Shown piece after piece: positions 56,410-64,000 of a stretch of DNA of 64,000 nt (its first letter is position 1; every line of letters starts with the position of its first letter). Position numbers and translations under genes: made by a program. The notes below the pieces were generated by a model. It searched no databases and was not told the origin of the DNA. It saw only the letters and a list, made by a program, of their open reading frames with translations. The stretch comes from Arcticibacter svalbardensis MN12-7 (GTDB lineage Bacteria; Bacteroidota; Bacteroidia; Sphingobacteriales; Sphingobacteriaceae). The stretch spans positions 1 through 64,000 of the forward strand of contig NZ_AQPN01000084.1 of NCBI RefSeq assembly GCF_000403135.1, read 5' to 3'.

Positions 56410-56837
56410 GCTGATTTATTATTTGCTTCGTTTAAGTAAAACGGATATACCAGATTATATCGGGTATTGGTATTGATTACCTCGTAATTAACCGAAATAT
56501 CGATTCTACCTTCAGTAATAAAATCATCCAGAAGGGTAACAACCAATAATTTGATCCTTGGTTCAAACATTAAGATGGCATTTTTAACGGTGATTTTTAT
56601 TTGCGTTTCTGTTGATGCGCTCATGGCTTCGAACACATAGTTTTCCAGATTGCAACCATAAAGAGGTTGGAGGAATCTTTCACCAATGGTTGTTGACAAT
56701 AATATTTCAAGGCTTTTATTAATGTCCTCTTCATCAGAAGTCATTAAAACCTCATTCGTTTTCTTTGAAAAAGTTGGGGGAAAACTCCAGCCTCTGCCTA
56801 GAAATGATAGCTCTGAAACATCTTTTGACCTGTCCAT
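56406..56837 (-). CDS. Baseplate protein, GPW/gp25-like (Afp9/Pvc9-like), 143 aa
   Basis: LGRGWSFPPTFSKKTNEVLM, SDEEDINKSLEILLSTTIGE, RFLQPLYGCNLENYVFEA, and the C-terminal IKITVKNAILMFEPRI. These are the gp25 features, including the Glu-Arg core (TIGERFLQPLYG) that docks the sheath initiator to the baseplate wedge. Small size is normal. Confidence 0.93.
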   Translation of the reverse strand: MDRSKDVSELSFLGRGWSFPPTFSKKTNEVLMTSDEEDINKSLEILLSTTIGERFLQPLYGCNLENYVFEAMSASTETQIKITVKNAILMFEPRIKLLVVTLLDDFITEGRIDISVNYEVINTNTRYNLVYPFYLNEANNKSA

Positions 56838-56873
56838 AATTTAAATGTATTTGTGCGACTGGCTATGCAAGGT

Positions 56874-57125
56874 TTATTTAATTTCAACAATAGCATCATA
56901 CAGAGTCGAATCAGAAAACTTCGTTTTAATAACAAAAGCCTCTGGGTGTGCTTTTAAATGATTAATTACACCCTCTGCTACAGCCACACATAAAAGCGTC
57001 ATCTGTTTGTTCGCATCAGGATGATCTTTGCCCATTACCTCTTTATAATGGTTGTTAAAAGCAATTTGAATCGCATCAGCCATGCTATTAGCTAAGTTTG
57101 TTGGTGATCCTGGTATTAAAGCCAT
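56874..57125 (-). CDS. Small eCIS protein of unknown function, 83 aa
   Basis: Mostly helical, LANSMADAIQIAFNNHYKEV, NKQMTLLCVAVAEGVINHLK, ending VIKTKFSDSTLYDAIVEIK. Not PAAR: the repeated Gly/His beta-turns of PAAR tips are missing. It is translated together with the spike (2 bp gap) and placed where Afp/PVC clusters have the gp25 and PAAR-like genes, so it may be a spike accessory or a spike-specific chaperone (inference). Confidence 0.7.
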   Translation of the reverse strand: MALIPGSPTNLANSMADAIQIAFNNHYKEVMGKDHPDANKQMTLLCVAVAEGVINHLKAHPEAFVIKTKFSDSTLYDAIVEIK

Positions 57126-57127
57126 AG

Positions 57128-59005
57128 TTATCCTGTTTTTACTTTTACCGATAATAAACTTGGAGTTGCTGGTGGCATTGGTGGTACTGGTGGTGCCGGA
57201 CTTACAGGCAGACCTAATGCCGTTTCGCCAGGGTGCATATGTGTGGCATATATATTCACAATCTGGTTGAGATAGGTTAATAATTCATCGCCAAAAACAA
57301 GTGGATGTGCAGCACCATCAACCAATTCTATCTGTGGTGCATCAACCACTACCTTGGTATTAGCATGTACTTTGATTAATCCACCGTTGATATTTATGTT
57401 AATTTCATTCCCCTTATCATCTTTAATTGTAATAGCAGATGGTTCAGTAATGATTTTATTCTTGCTTTGATCTTCGACACTGAAGCCTTTTTTATCGTCA
57501 CTAATAAACACCCTATTTTCGCCTGGAGTTTCAATTGATATTTCTTTAATTTGATCGTCAAAAGTCAATTTCATTTTCTCTCTCGAGGTATACCCTTTTT
57601 TATGATTATCATTTGTAGGTTGGATTGGTGGTACTTTGTTTGAGCTATGCAACATCCCTAAAATTACAGGCTGGCGTGGATCATCATATAAAAAACCAAG
57701 TAACACTTCATCATTCATTTCAGGTCTGAAATACATGCCACGTTCATTTCCTGCATCTGTTAGCGCAATCCTAGCCCACACTCCATCGTCATCAGCGTTG
57801 ATGTAAGGCATTTTAACCCGCACACGCTGTTCTCCATCAGGATCTTCATTATCGGTGACTATACCCGTGTGTAAACCCACTACACCAGGCAATAACCCAC
57901 CCGCTTTAGGTGCTACAACTTGACTTTCATCCATAAACCAATCTGGTGTGTGGCCAAATTGCGCATGCGTTTTCCATCCGTTGGCTAGAGTGTATTCGTG
58001 CCTTACCCCACTTACAAATGCTTTACCATTAAAGCGCTCACCCAGGCCATGTAACTCCACAACATCACCTGGATTTATACTAGAAATGCCTTGAAACTTT
58101 ACACGGCCTCTTATTTTTGAGAGTCGCGATTTTAATAATTGTGCATCGGCCCATGCTTTTGTTTCTCCCGGATCTATTGAGCCTGCGTGGTTTAAATATA
58201 AATCGCCTGGCCCTGCAACTGATGCAAGATCTGTTGCCGCTAAGTTTCCTTGTTCTTCCAATTCTACAGGATCGCTGGCGGTCGATTCGGCAATTTCCTG
58301 GTTGGCCATGTCCCAGGCTTTACTCTTTACCGAAGTGAATTGATTTCTGCTATCCATCTCCGCATCAAGTTCTATAATCGTTGCGCCATGCAATAAGGAT
58401 AGGGTTATGTCACTGGTGACTTTAGGTTTTTTAATGACAATTTTTTCATCGTTGGTTAAAATGATATTACCGTTTGCTTCTGCCCTACTCAAAATAAAAT
58501 CCCAATCTGTACAATTATATTGAACCATCTCTTTGTGGTTAACATTAGTTGATTCAATGTCGAGATCAGAGAAACCATCATCTGACAAAATCTGAGTAAT
58601 AATATCAGAGTCACTCAGATTGTGAAAATAGGCATTTTTACGACCGATACTCGTTTTCACTGCTTTGTGTTTACACTCTACCGTAAGTAATGGAGCCATA
58701 TTAAACCTTATTTTTAGCGACTGCTTAATAATGATGCCTTTAAAAACACTAACGGAAGTTTCAGGATCTCCAGCTTCAATTTCTATTTCATTTCCGGGAA
58801 TTAATAATTCGCCATCTGTCAAAGGAAAGATCCCATCAGATGCATCTCCATCCTGAAACACTAAAATTGCCGATGAGATCTTATTAATTACCTTGGTTAC
58901 AAAAACAGATTGCTTGGCAACGGAGCGAGGTAAATCAGTCCCGTTTATTTTAACTTTGAATTCAGCAACGGTCTCTACTGCAGGAATTAATCTCTCTTCA
59001 GCCAT
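57128..59005 (-). CDS. VgrG-like spike protein (Afp8/Pvc8-like), 625 aa
   Basis: N-terminal gpD/gp27-like part (~1-370; LTVECKHKAVKTSIGRKNAY, FHNLSDSDIITQILSDDGFS, MVQYNCTDWDFILSRAEANG, INPGDVVELHGLGERFNGKA), OB-fold gp5 part (~375-460; GVVGLHTGIVTDNEDPDGEQ, RVRVKMPYINADDDGVWARI, MNDEVLLGFLYDDPRQPVIL), then a strand-repeat needle (~480-570; FISDDKKGFSVEDQSKNKII, DDKGNEINININGGLIKVHA). It ends with THMHPGETALGLPVSPAPP and a Pro-rich segment. Trimeric membrane-puncturing spike at the tube tip. Confidence 0.94.
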   Translation of the reverse strand: MAEERLIPAVETVAEFKVKINGTDLPRSVAKQSVFVTKVINKISSAILVFQDGDASDGIFPLTDGELLIPGNEIEIEAGDPETSVSVFKGIIIKQSLKIRFNMAPLLTVECKHKAVKTSIGRKNAYFHNLSDSDIITQILSDDGFSDLDIESTNVNHKEMVQYNCTDWDFILSRAEANGNIILTNDEKIVIKKPKVTSDITLSLLHGATIIELDAEMDSRNQFTSVKSKAWDMANQEIAESTASDPVELEEQGNLAATDLASVAGPGDLYLNHAGSIDPGETKAWADAQLLKSRLSKIRGRVKFQGISSINPGDVVELHGLGERFNGKAFVSGVRHEYTLANGWKTHAQFGHTPDWFMDESQVVAPKAGGLLPGVVGLHTGIVTDNEDPDGEQRVRVKMPYINADDDGVWARIALTDAGNERGMYFRPEMNDEVLLGFLYDDPRQPVILGMLHSSNKVPPIQPTNDNHKKGYTSREKMKLTFDDQIKEISIETPGENRVFISDDKKGFSVEDQSKNKIITEPSAITIKDDKGNEINININGGLIKVHANTKVVVDAPQIELVDGAAHPLVFGDELLTYLNQIVNIYATHMHPGETALGLPVSPAPPVPPMPPATPSLLSVKVKTG

Positions 59006-59008
59006 TAT

Positions 59009-59728
59009 CTATTGCTTTTTAGTTTTATCTAATGGAGGGAAAATGAGTTTTTGACCGGGGCTTATATTTCTAAAATCCCTTAGCCTATTTACTTTTGCAA
59101 CCTGGAGATAGTATTTAAAATCACCGTAAATATCCCTAACCATGCCCGGCAACGTATCACCTTCTTTTACGACGCGAACATGGGTAAGGTCGGCGGATTT
59201 AGGGTCATTTTCTTGTAGGATCTCAGCATCCGTTCTTTTCTCAATAAAAGTGGCTGTAATAATTGCACGAAGTGGAGAGCCATCAGGCTTAAATAGTTTG
59301 TATTGAATGGCTGCTGTCTTAAGTATGCAATCGAAGGCAAACTGGTTCGCTCTATACCAGATTAACCCAGGCCAGTTTATACGAAGAAACCTTGTCCGAT
59401 GCCCTTTACCATCATAACCCGTTGTTTGGTAAAACTCTATTATTTTGGCTTTAACATCAAGCACGACTCCATTAGCGCCTGTTCCATCTAAGAAGAACTT
59501 TAAAGTAACCTGAAATGGAGAAGTACCTAGAAATGCTCCTGCATTACCTGTTGCTCCTGCGGCTGGGTTCTGCTCTGTTAAAACGCTATAATTAAGTGCA
59601 ATTTCATCTGGATTAATGAAGGCGGTAAATACCTGTGTTGAATCACCACTTTTTTCAATCTTATCCCAAGATTCTATTTTCAGCTTTTGTCCAGCTTCAT
59701 GGGGTAATAAGGCGTCTAGTAATCCCAT
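59009..59728 (-). CDS. LysM baseplate adaptor / CIS tube-family protein (Afp7/Pvc7-like), 239 aa
   Basis: N-terminal ~170 residues are the CIS tube-family domain (FTAFINPDEIALNYSVLTEQ, PFQVTLKFFLDGTGANGVVL, RTRFLRINWPGLIWYRANQF). A LysM motif closes the protein: THVRVVKEGDTLPGMVRDIY, GDFKYYLQVAKVNRLRDFRN, ISPGQKLIFPPL (~183-235). In Afp this protein connects spike and tube. The LysM may bind glycan or simply serve as a rigid fold. Four bp after the spike start, reading towards it. Confidence 0.93.
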   Translation of the reverse strand: MGLLDALLPHEAGQKLKIESWDKIEKSGDSTQVFTAFINPDEIALNYSVLTEQNPAAGATGNAGAFLGTSPFQVTLKFFLDGTGANGVVLDVKAKIIEFYQTTGYDGKGHRTRFLRINWPGLIWYRANQFAFDCILKTAAIQYKLFKPDGSPLRAIITATFIEKRTDAEILQENDPKSADLTHVRVVKEGDTLPGMVRDIYGDFKYYLQVAKVNRLRDFRNISPGQKLIFPPLDKTKKQ

Positions 59729-59731
59729 TAT

Positions 59732-59896
59732 TTAGCGTTGATTTTTTTGATTTAGAATTTCCATAACCTGCTCCACGCATTCCTTAATAATTTCTTCTTT
59801 TGATGAAGAAGACTGATCAACAGCCGAAGAACTGCCTGATGAAGGATTATCAGAAACAGTTACAGAAATTTCAATTTCGTTAATTAAAATTGGCAT
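59732..59896 (-). CDS. DUF5908 small eCIS protein, 54 aa
   Basis: Very short gene: MPILINEIEISVTVSDNPSS, a Ser-rich linker, then EEIIKECVEQVMEILNQKNQ. The N-terminal MPIxIxExxIxxTV and the acidic-to-helical C-terminus (ECVEQVxEIL) are the features of DUF5908, a family found next to eCIS tube genes. Start ATG 59896 and stop at 59732-59734; it lies 2 bp before the second tube gene's stop and 3 bp from the LysM gene, filling the gap exactly, so it is clearly part of the operon. Function unknown. Confidence 0.85.
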   Translation of the reverse strand: MPILINEIEISVTVSDNPSSGSSSAVDQSSSSKEEIIKECVEQVMEILNQKNQR

Positions 59897-59898
59897 AA

Positions 59899-60444
59899 TT
59901 AAAAACTTATAGATCCCGAAACACTTCCGCTAATTGCACCTCCAATGGCGCCAACTGCTCCAAATAACAGATCATCAAGACCCATTGGTTTAAAGTATTG
60001 ATAGGTTAATTCCAGCGTTTCGACAACCATGGTATTCTGCTCAGCATTAAATTCAGAAATCTCAATTTTAGTTGGATAAGCATTAAAAACATGCCAAACG
60101 TTCAGCGGAATGTGGCTATCATTAAGTAAGCTAATCAGAATATTTTTAGGGGCAAAGTTAAAATTCTCAATACTATCCCTACACCAGTGACTAACCAAAG
60201 AGCCTAAAAAAAGACCACGTTTAAGCACTAGTTTATTGTACTGTGGAACCCCCGGAAATTGATGCTTAAATCTATTCTCGCCACCTTCAGCAACCGTTTC
60301 TGTTGGAATAGTTACACTCAAACCGTTCACACTTTGAAAGCGTACATCTTGAGGAGTTTGTGGAAACATCTCAAAAACAACGAGAAAGTGAAACCCTACT
60401 GGTGGATAAATTAATCCATCAATTATACCACTAATCAAGCTCAT
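59899..60444 (-). CDS. Inner tube protein (Afp5/Pvc5-like), 181 aa
   Basis: gp19/Hcp-like tube fold: GFHFLVVFEMFPQTPQDVRF, QSVNGLSVTIPTETVAEGGE, FPGVPQYNKLVLKRGLFLGS, NILISLLNDSHIPLNVWHVF, NAYPTKIEISEFNAEQNTMV, VETLELTYQYFKP. The Gly/Ser-rich tail (GAIGGAISGSVSGSISF) is an extra. In Afp the variant tube protein sits at the baseplate end of the tube; the long form here fits that place. Confidence 0.9.
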   Translation of the reverse strand: MSLISGIIDGLIYPPVGFHFLVVFEMFPQTPQDVRFQSVNGLSVTIPTETVAEGGENRFKHQFPGVPQYNKLVLKRGLFLGSLVSHWCRDSIENFNFAPKNILISLLNDSHIPLNVWHVFNAYPTKIEISEFNAEQNTMVVETLELTYQYFKPMGLDDLLFGAVGAIGGAISGSVSGSISF

Positions 60445-60455
60445 AATAATTCCGG

Positions 60456-60890
60456 TTAATCTCCATTTTGAATGGTAAGGCCCTCGTGAGCGAGGTCAAG
60501 TTGCTCAATAGCGACCTCACTGCCGTCTGCTTTTAAATCAGTGCTTTGTATTTTAACAGGGAAGGCATTTTTTATTTTCCATGTTACTACAGGATCATGA
60601 TTTTCATTTAGCAGTTTAATCGTCACATCCCGTCTTTCAACTGTGTTAAGGCTTATGCTGTTTAACCAGGCATAAAACTCATTATCCCCCGCAAAAACAC
60701 CTCTTTTAAGTGTAATGTTGCTAAATTCCCGCATGCCAGGCATTTTTATTTTACTGTATTCCGGAGAAGCTCCATCGCGATATTCGATCAGTTTATTTTC
60801 GATATTTAATCCGCTTACTTCTGTAAAGCCTATTTTCGTTCCTCCCCAGTCAACCAGGAAATGAAACTTTGGTAATGGATACGTTGCCAT
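60456..60890 (-). CDS. Inner tube protein (Afp1/Pvc1-like), 144 aa
   Basis: FHFLVDWGGTKIGFTEVSGL, NIENKLIEYRDGASPEYSKI, MPGMREFSNITLKRGVFAGD, NEFYAWLNSISLNTVERRDV, HDPVVTWKIKNAFPVKIQST, EVAIEQLDLAHEGLTI: the classic T4 gp19-like tail-tube family. It forms most of the tube that carries cargo. 27 bp separate it from the sheath gene. Confidence 0.95.
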   Translation of the reverse strand: MATYPLPKFHFLVDWGGTKIGFTEVSGLNIENKLIEYRDGASPEYSKIKMPGMREFSNITLKRGVFAGDNEFYAWLNSISLNTVERRDVTIKLLNENHDPVVTWKIKNAFPVKIQSTDLKADGSEVAIEQLDLAHEGLTIQNGD

Positions 60891-60917
60891 TTGTTTTTTT
60901 GATTAAAAGCTGATTAA

Positions 60918-62495
60918 TTATGATTCCTGAAGTTTGTGAGAGAATTTCAAAATGATGAACTCTGCAGGACGAACTACCGCCATACCAATTTCTATATTCA
61001 TCCTTCCTTCTAAAATATCAAGCGCTGTCATTGTTGTACCTAAGCCAACTCGTACAAAAAACGCATGTTCTGGTTTCGCACCTGCCAGCGCACCTGCTCT
61101 CCATTGTTTAATCAAGAAGTTTTCGATCATGGCTCTTACCCTAACCCATGTATTTGCATCATTTGGTTCAAAAACAACCCATTCTGTGCCTTTTTTAATA
61201 GATTCTTCCGCAAAAATGAAGAACCTCCTTACGGGAACATAACGCCATTCGTTGTCATTTCCGGCTAACGTTCTTGCGCCCCAAATCAAGACACCTTTGC
61301 CCGTAAAATAGCGGATGGCATTTATTGACTTGCCTGAAGTTGGATCAACATTCAAAGCCATTTGATCCTGATGAGAAATTTTAAGGGCTGCCGCATTTAC
61401 ATAGGATAATGAAACATTTGCTGGTGCTTTCCAAACCCCTCTTGCACTATCCACAGCAGCATAAATACCTGCTACCGCTGTTGAAGGAGGCATCACAATG
61501 TTAATTTTCTGCAACTGCAGCTTTAAAAGGTTATATAACTCTGTATTTGGTGCAATTACAGGTGGTGACGCAGGCGAAGTCGGCACTGCTGGTTCTGGTC
61601 TTTGAAGATTTAAACCGATCCGTATAGAAGGTTTTAAATCAGCAAGAGCTGTTGGTGGATTTTGAAGGGTTGCCAAACTAATGTTCCCATTGTTACCTGG
61701 TGTTTCATTAGTTTCTATTGTCTCTACACCGCCAGTAACTGTTTTGTAAACAATATTAACATCCTTATCTTCAAAACGAAAATTCAATGTGGTTTCAAGA
61801 TATGGAAAATAGGCCGCACCATACTTCATTAAATCCAGATTACTGCCTAATGTAGCTGTATTTCTAAATTCTTCTGATGATGCAATAATTTTATTAGGAG
61901 CATCTAACACCTGCTTTACATCAACAATGGTAAACCTATCCTGAAGGAGTAAACATTGTGCAAGTGACAAATTAATAAGCGAATAATAAAGTGAAGCTTC
62001 CAGAGAAGGTCCATCTGGAAATAGCAGTAAAGTAGGTTCATCAACTTTTGCTATCTCACCCAAGCCATCTTTTAAATCGTTGAAAGACACATTGGCATCT
62101 GATGGAGTTACATTAGGATAAGGACCAACCGATACAATATAACACGGACCACCGCCATTTGCAAAATACATTTGCAAACCGTAATAAAGCCTAAACCTTG
62201 AACTTGTTACCGGATCTTTGGTTATTCCAATATTTCGTGAAACGGTTCCTGCATCAGTCGTATCCGTTATGGTTATAGTAATTGCAGTCTCTTTTTGTGC
62301 CAGCCCAAACAACTCTTCATATTCAAGCAATGAACTTATACGCTGTGGCTTAAGCTTAAGATCTTTTCCATTAAAAGTTGCTTTTTCTGTATAACCGATA
62401 AATGCAGGAATTGCGGTTTCAACTTCAGCTACAGAAGGTGGAAACGTTGGAATCTCACGTATGTAGACCCCGGGTGTTTTAAATACATCTGCCAT
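60918..62495 (-). CDS. Contractile sheath protein, 525 aa
   Basis: N-terminal KTPGVYIREIPTFPPSVAEV, ETAIPAFIGYTEKA; C-terminal core: RYFTGKGVLIWGARTLAGND, NEWRYVPVRRFFIFAEESIK, KGTEWVVFEPNDANTWVRVR, QWRAGALAGAKPEHAFFVRV, GLGTTMTALDILEGRMNIEI, GMAVVRPAEFIILKFSHKLQ. This is the T4 gp18/Afp2-3-like sheath. An insertion of ~120 residues in the middle (LQRPEPAVPTSPASPPVIAP, Pro-rich) is a surface-exposed region. Only one sheath gene is visible, where Afp and PVC have three. Confidence 0.95.
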   Translation of the reverse strand: MADVFKTPGVYIREIPTFPPSVAEVETAIPAFIGYTEKATFNGKDLKLKPQRISSLLEYEELFGLAQKETAITITITDTTDAGTVSRNIGITKDPVTSSRFRLYYGLQMYFANGGGPCYIVSVGPYPNVTPSDANVSFNDLKDGLGEIAKVDEPTLLLFPDGPSLEASLYYSLINLSLAQCLLLQDRFTIVDVKQVLDAPNKIIASSEEFRNTATLGSNLDLMKYGAAYFPYLETTLNFRFEDKDVNIVYKTVTGGVETIETNETPGNNGNISLATLQNPPTALADLKPSIRIGLNLQRPEPAVPTSPASPPVIAPNTELYNLLKLQLQKINIVMPPSTAVAGIYAAVDSARGVWKAPANVSLSYVNAAALKISHQDQMALNVDPTSGKSINAIRYFTGKGVLIWGARTLAGNDNEWRYVPVRRFFIFAEESIKKGTEWVVFEPNDANTWVRVRAMIENFLIKQWRAGALAGAKPEHAFFVRVGLGTTMTALDILEGRMNIEIGMAVVRPAEFIILKFSHKLQES

Positions 62496-62509
62496 TGTGG
62501 TAGTTTTAA

Positions 62510-63550
62510 TTAGATTGTGATTAAAATATCTGAGAAAGTATCAGAACCTTCTGTTTTTATGAGATTTATTGGCGGATTAGGTAAGTTGGCTATCAACACC
62601 TTATCAGTATCATCCGTCAACTTTATACCTGTAATCATTTCTTCCTTAAGTGGAAGCACAGTATTTGAAGTAAGAATAAACTTACCAGGTGCTGAGCTTC
62701 CCAGCAGACTAAAATCTATAGATGGGCCATTCGTTTTAACTACAGTTACCGAATTTATTGCAGAATTAAACTGTTTTGTTATAATATAACGCCATTTTGT
62801 AGAGCGGTTCGTGAATGAAATTTTATAGTTTTTTGTACTTATAGCATGATTACTTTGCTGAAATTGATATTCGCTGGTTAAGCTACTTTTATAAAAAATC
62901 TCTACCAAACCAAACACATCAGACATTTCACCAGATTTAATCGCATAAAACTTAGTCTTTTCTACCCCATCAATTAAGAATCGTGCCCTTCCGCCTGTTG
63001 ATTTATTCAGATCAAATGAAAAGTTAAATACATTATCAGAGTTATTTAAAGTTTGCTCTAAGCTTTCCCCACTGTCTATAAATTCTAACTTACCCGTTTC
63101 AGTTGGGATAGTATTGCCATCTGCAAACGCAAAACTATTGCCTAAAAAAGGAATCAAATCTGCATCTGAAACTATTTTCGTAGTTGTATTTGCAACCAGC
63201 AGAGGCTCAGTAACAGCTAAATTTGGGATAAGATTATTAAAATAGTAATGGCTGTTAGCTGGTTTGATCATATTTATATTGGTTATATTTTCAAACAATC
63301 TATTTTTGAGTTTAAGCAAAAAGGTAAATTTTGTTCCTTCTGATAATGGATTTTTTATAATATCGGCACTGTCCACCTTTGCGTATAATTTACCACCAAA
63401 ATCATTTGGTAAAAAACGTAAACCAAGCTCTTGTAATAGATTTGCACAGCTAGCGGATGGTTGCATAACAAGATCAGGGCACTTACCCGATTTATAAAAG
63501 GTATGTGCAAACTCAAGGGCAAACAGGGCTTTATATTTGATTTTTATCAT
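62510..63550 (-). CDS. Unknown eCIS-linked protein, 346 aa
   Basis: Not recognised. Soluble, beta-rich protein: IKIKYKALFALEFAHTFYKS, FLPNDFGGKLYAKVDSADII, GTKFTFLLKLKNRLFENITN, FSFDLNKSTGGRARFLIDGV, RYIITKQFNSAINSVTVV. It sits between the cap gene (22 bp) and the sheath gene (14 bp), read in the same direction, so it is very likely a part of the particle or an assembly factor. Candidates: second cap component, sheath terminator or surface decoration (inference). Confidence 0.75.
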   Translation of the reverse strand: MIKIKYKALFALEFAHTFYKSGKCPDLVMQPSASCANLLQELGLRFLPNDFGGKLYAKVDSADIIKNPLSEGTKFTFLLKLKNRLFENITNINMIKPANSHYYFNNLIPNLAVTEPLLVANTTTKIVSDADLIPFLGNSFAFADGNTIPTETGKLEFIDSGESLEQTLNNSDNVFNFSFDLNKSTGGRARFLIDGVEKTKFYAIKSGEMSDVFGLVEIFYKSSLTSEYQFQQSNHAISTKNYKISFTNRSTKWRYIITKQFNSAINSVTVVKTNGPSIDFSLLGSSAPGKFILTSNTVLPLKEEMITGIKLTDDTDKVLIANLPNPPINLIKTEGSDTFSDILITI

Positions 63551-63572
63551 CAGAGGAAAAGGAATGGCGATT

Positions 63573-64000
63573 TTATTTATCGCTAATGGTGACTTCTGTA
63601 ATTGGTGGGGCCTCCATTTTAGGCTCGAGATCTATGAAACTCATTGTTCTGATCTTATATATTACACTGGGCATATATTTAGCACCTAATGCTGCCCATA
63701 AGTTATTCTGCTGTTCAAAAGTGGTAGAATGAAGATTGACTAACAAACGCCCAACCTTTTGCCATGGTTTATCATCTGCAACTTTTGCATTAATGTGTGG
63801 GTATTGGCCACTATCAAAAACCTGATTCCCTTGAAAAAAAGAAATCACATAAGACAAAAGTCGCAAGGCTGTAGCATAATTATTAGTGTAAACTGAGAAA
63901 ACAACAAAAACGTTTAGGTTAATCGGTGGATTGATAACTTGATATTTATCGTCAACTTTTCGATAAGATACCTGTGAATCCAAAATACGATCTTCTTCAA
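63573..64000 (-). CDS. DUF4255 / Pvc16-like cap protein, C-terminal part (cut by window end)
   Basis: The frame is open to the end of the window (upstream residues EEDRILDSQ), so the N-terminus is outside. Visible: QVSYRKVDDKYQVINPPINL, NVFVVFSVYTNNYATALRLL, SYVISFFQGNQVFDSGQYPH, LLVNLHSTTFEQQNNLWAAL, GAKYMPSVIYKIRTMSFIDL. The segment FEQQNxLWxxLGxKYxPSVxYK is the hallmark of DUF4255 (Afp16/Pvc16 N-terminal domain), the protein capping tube and sheath at the far end. It is usually the first gene of Bacteroidota eCIS operons. Confidence 0.9.
   Translation of the reverse strand, partial: EEDRILDSQVSYRKVDDKYQVINPPINLNVFVVFSVYTNNYATALRLLSYVISFFQGNQVFDSGQYPHINAKVADDKPWQKVGRLLVNLHSTTFEQQNNLWAALGAKYMPSVIYKIRTMSFIDLEPKMEAPPITEVTISDK

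Noticed and set aside
47686-64000. Type VI secretion system
   Set aside because: No TssJ, TssL, TssM, TssE/F/G/K or ClpV/TssH-type genes; the DUF4255, CIS tape-measure, Afp11/12-like and AAA+ set is that of eCIS.
36695-64000. Prophage with contractile tail
   Set aside because: No terminase, portal, capsid, lysis or integrase genes; DUF4157 cargo and AAA+ ATPase are not phage genes.

Overview
The window is chromosomal DNA from a Bacteroidota, most probably a Sphingobacteriaceae member (Pedobacter/Mucilaginibacter-like). Support: SusC/SusD-type genes, fused alpha/beta 2-oxoacid dehydrogenase E1, a DAHP synthase-chorismate mutase fusion, promoter-like TTTG-N19-TAnnTTTG elements, near absence of Shine-Dalgarno sites, and low GC. 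Genus is an inference from protein style, not a search.

Layout. 1-1.5 kb: end of a hybrid histidine kinase and an orphan protein. 1.6-5.7 kb: wreck of a glycan-utilisation locus (GH42 beta-galactosidase, susD, 3' end of susC, 3' end of a GH39 xylosidase), all broken. 5.7-7.6 kb: APC permease and GNAT acetyltransferase. 8-14.8 kb: a set of exported YHYH, EF-hand, MORN-like and SCO proteins behind an ECF sigma factor/membrane anti-sigma/Spy-like set; the sigma gene and one YHYH gene carry single-base frameshifts. 14.8-19 kb: RadC relic, tRNA(CAU), housekeeping genes, proline dehydrogenase, S4 protein, aroB. 19.1-23.7 kb: pheA, aroG-chorismate mutase, aroA and aroC, preceded by a textbook-like transcription attenuator whose 16-residue leader peptide has seven Phe/Tyr codons. 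23.8-28.6 kb: 2-oxoacid dehydrogenase, DUF1573 protein, aminotransferase. 28.6-33.3 kb: tmRNA, a heparinase II/III-type lyase and insertion-sequence relics. 33.3-36.7 kb: katG and a LuxR-type regulator.

36.7-64 kb (all minus strand, read right to left) is an extracellular contractile injection system (eCIS, Afp/PVC-like): DUF4255 cap protein (cut by the window end), a 346-aa unknown, sheath, two tube proteins, a 54-aa DUF5908 protein, LysM adaptor, VgrG-like spike, an 83-aa unknown, gp25-like baseplate, two large baseplate proteins, a 954-aa protein in the fibre position, tape-measure-family protein, AAA+ ATPase, and then three paralogous cargo candidates. The cargo proteins share about 200 N-terminal residues (VGAPDDPLE motif, CxxC knuckle, DUF4157 with HELTH) and have three unrelated C-termini: an HNH-like nuclease candidate behind a hydrophobic segment, a papain-like candidate, and an unknown domain.

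The two strongest points for follow-up are the Phe/Tyr attenuator in front of pheA and the three-cargo eCIS with its modular effectors. A caution: several single-base frameshifts lie at short homopolymers (1.8, 2.3, 3.6, 8.2, 10.3, 47.6 kb), so some 'broken' genes may be sequence errors.
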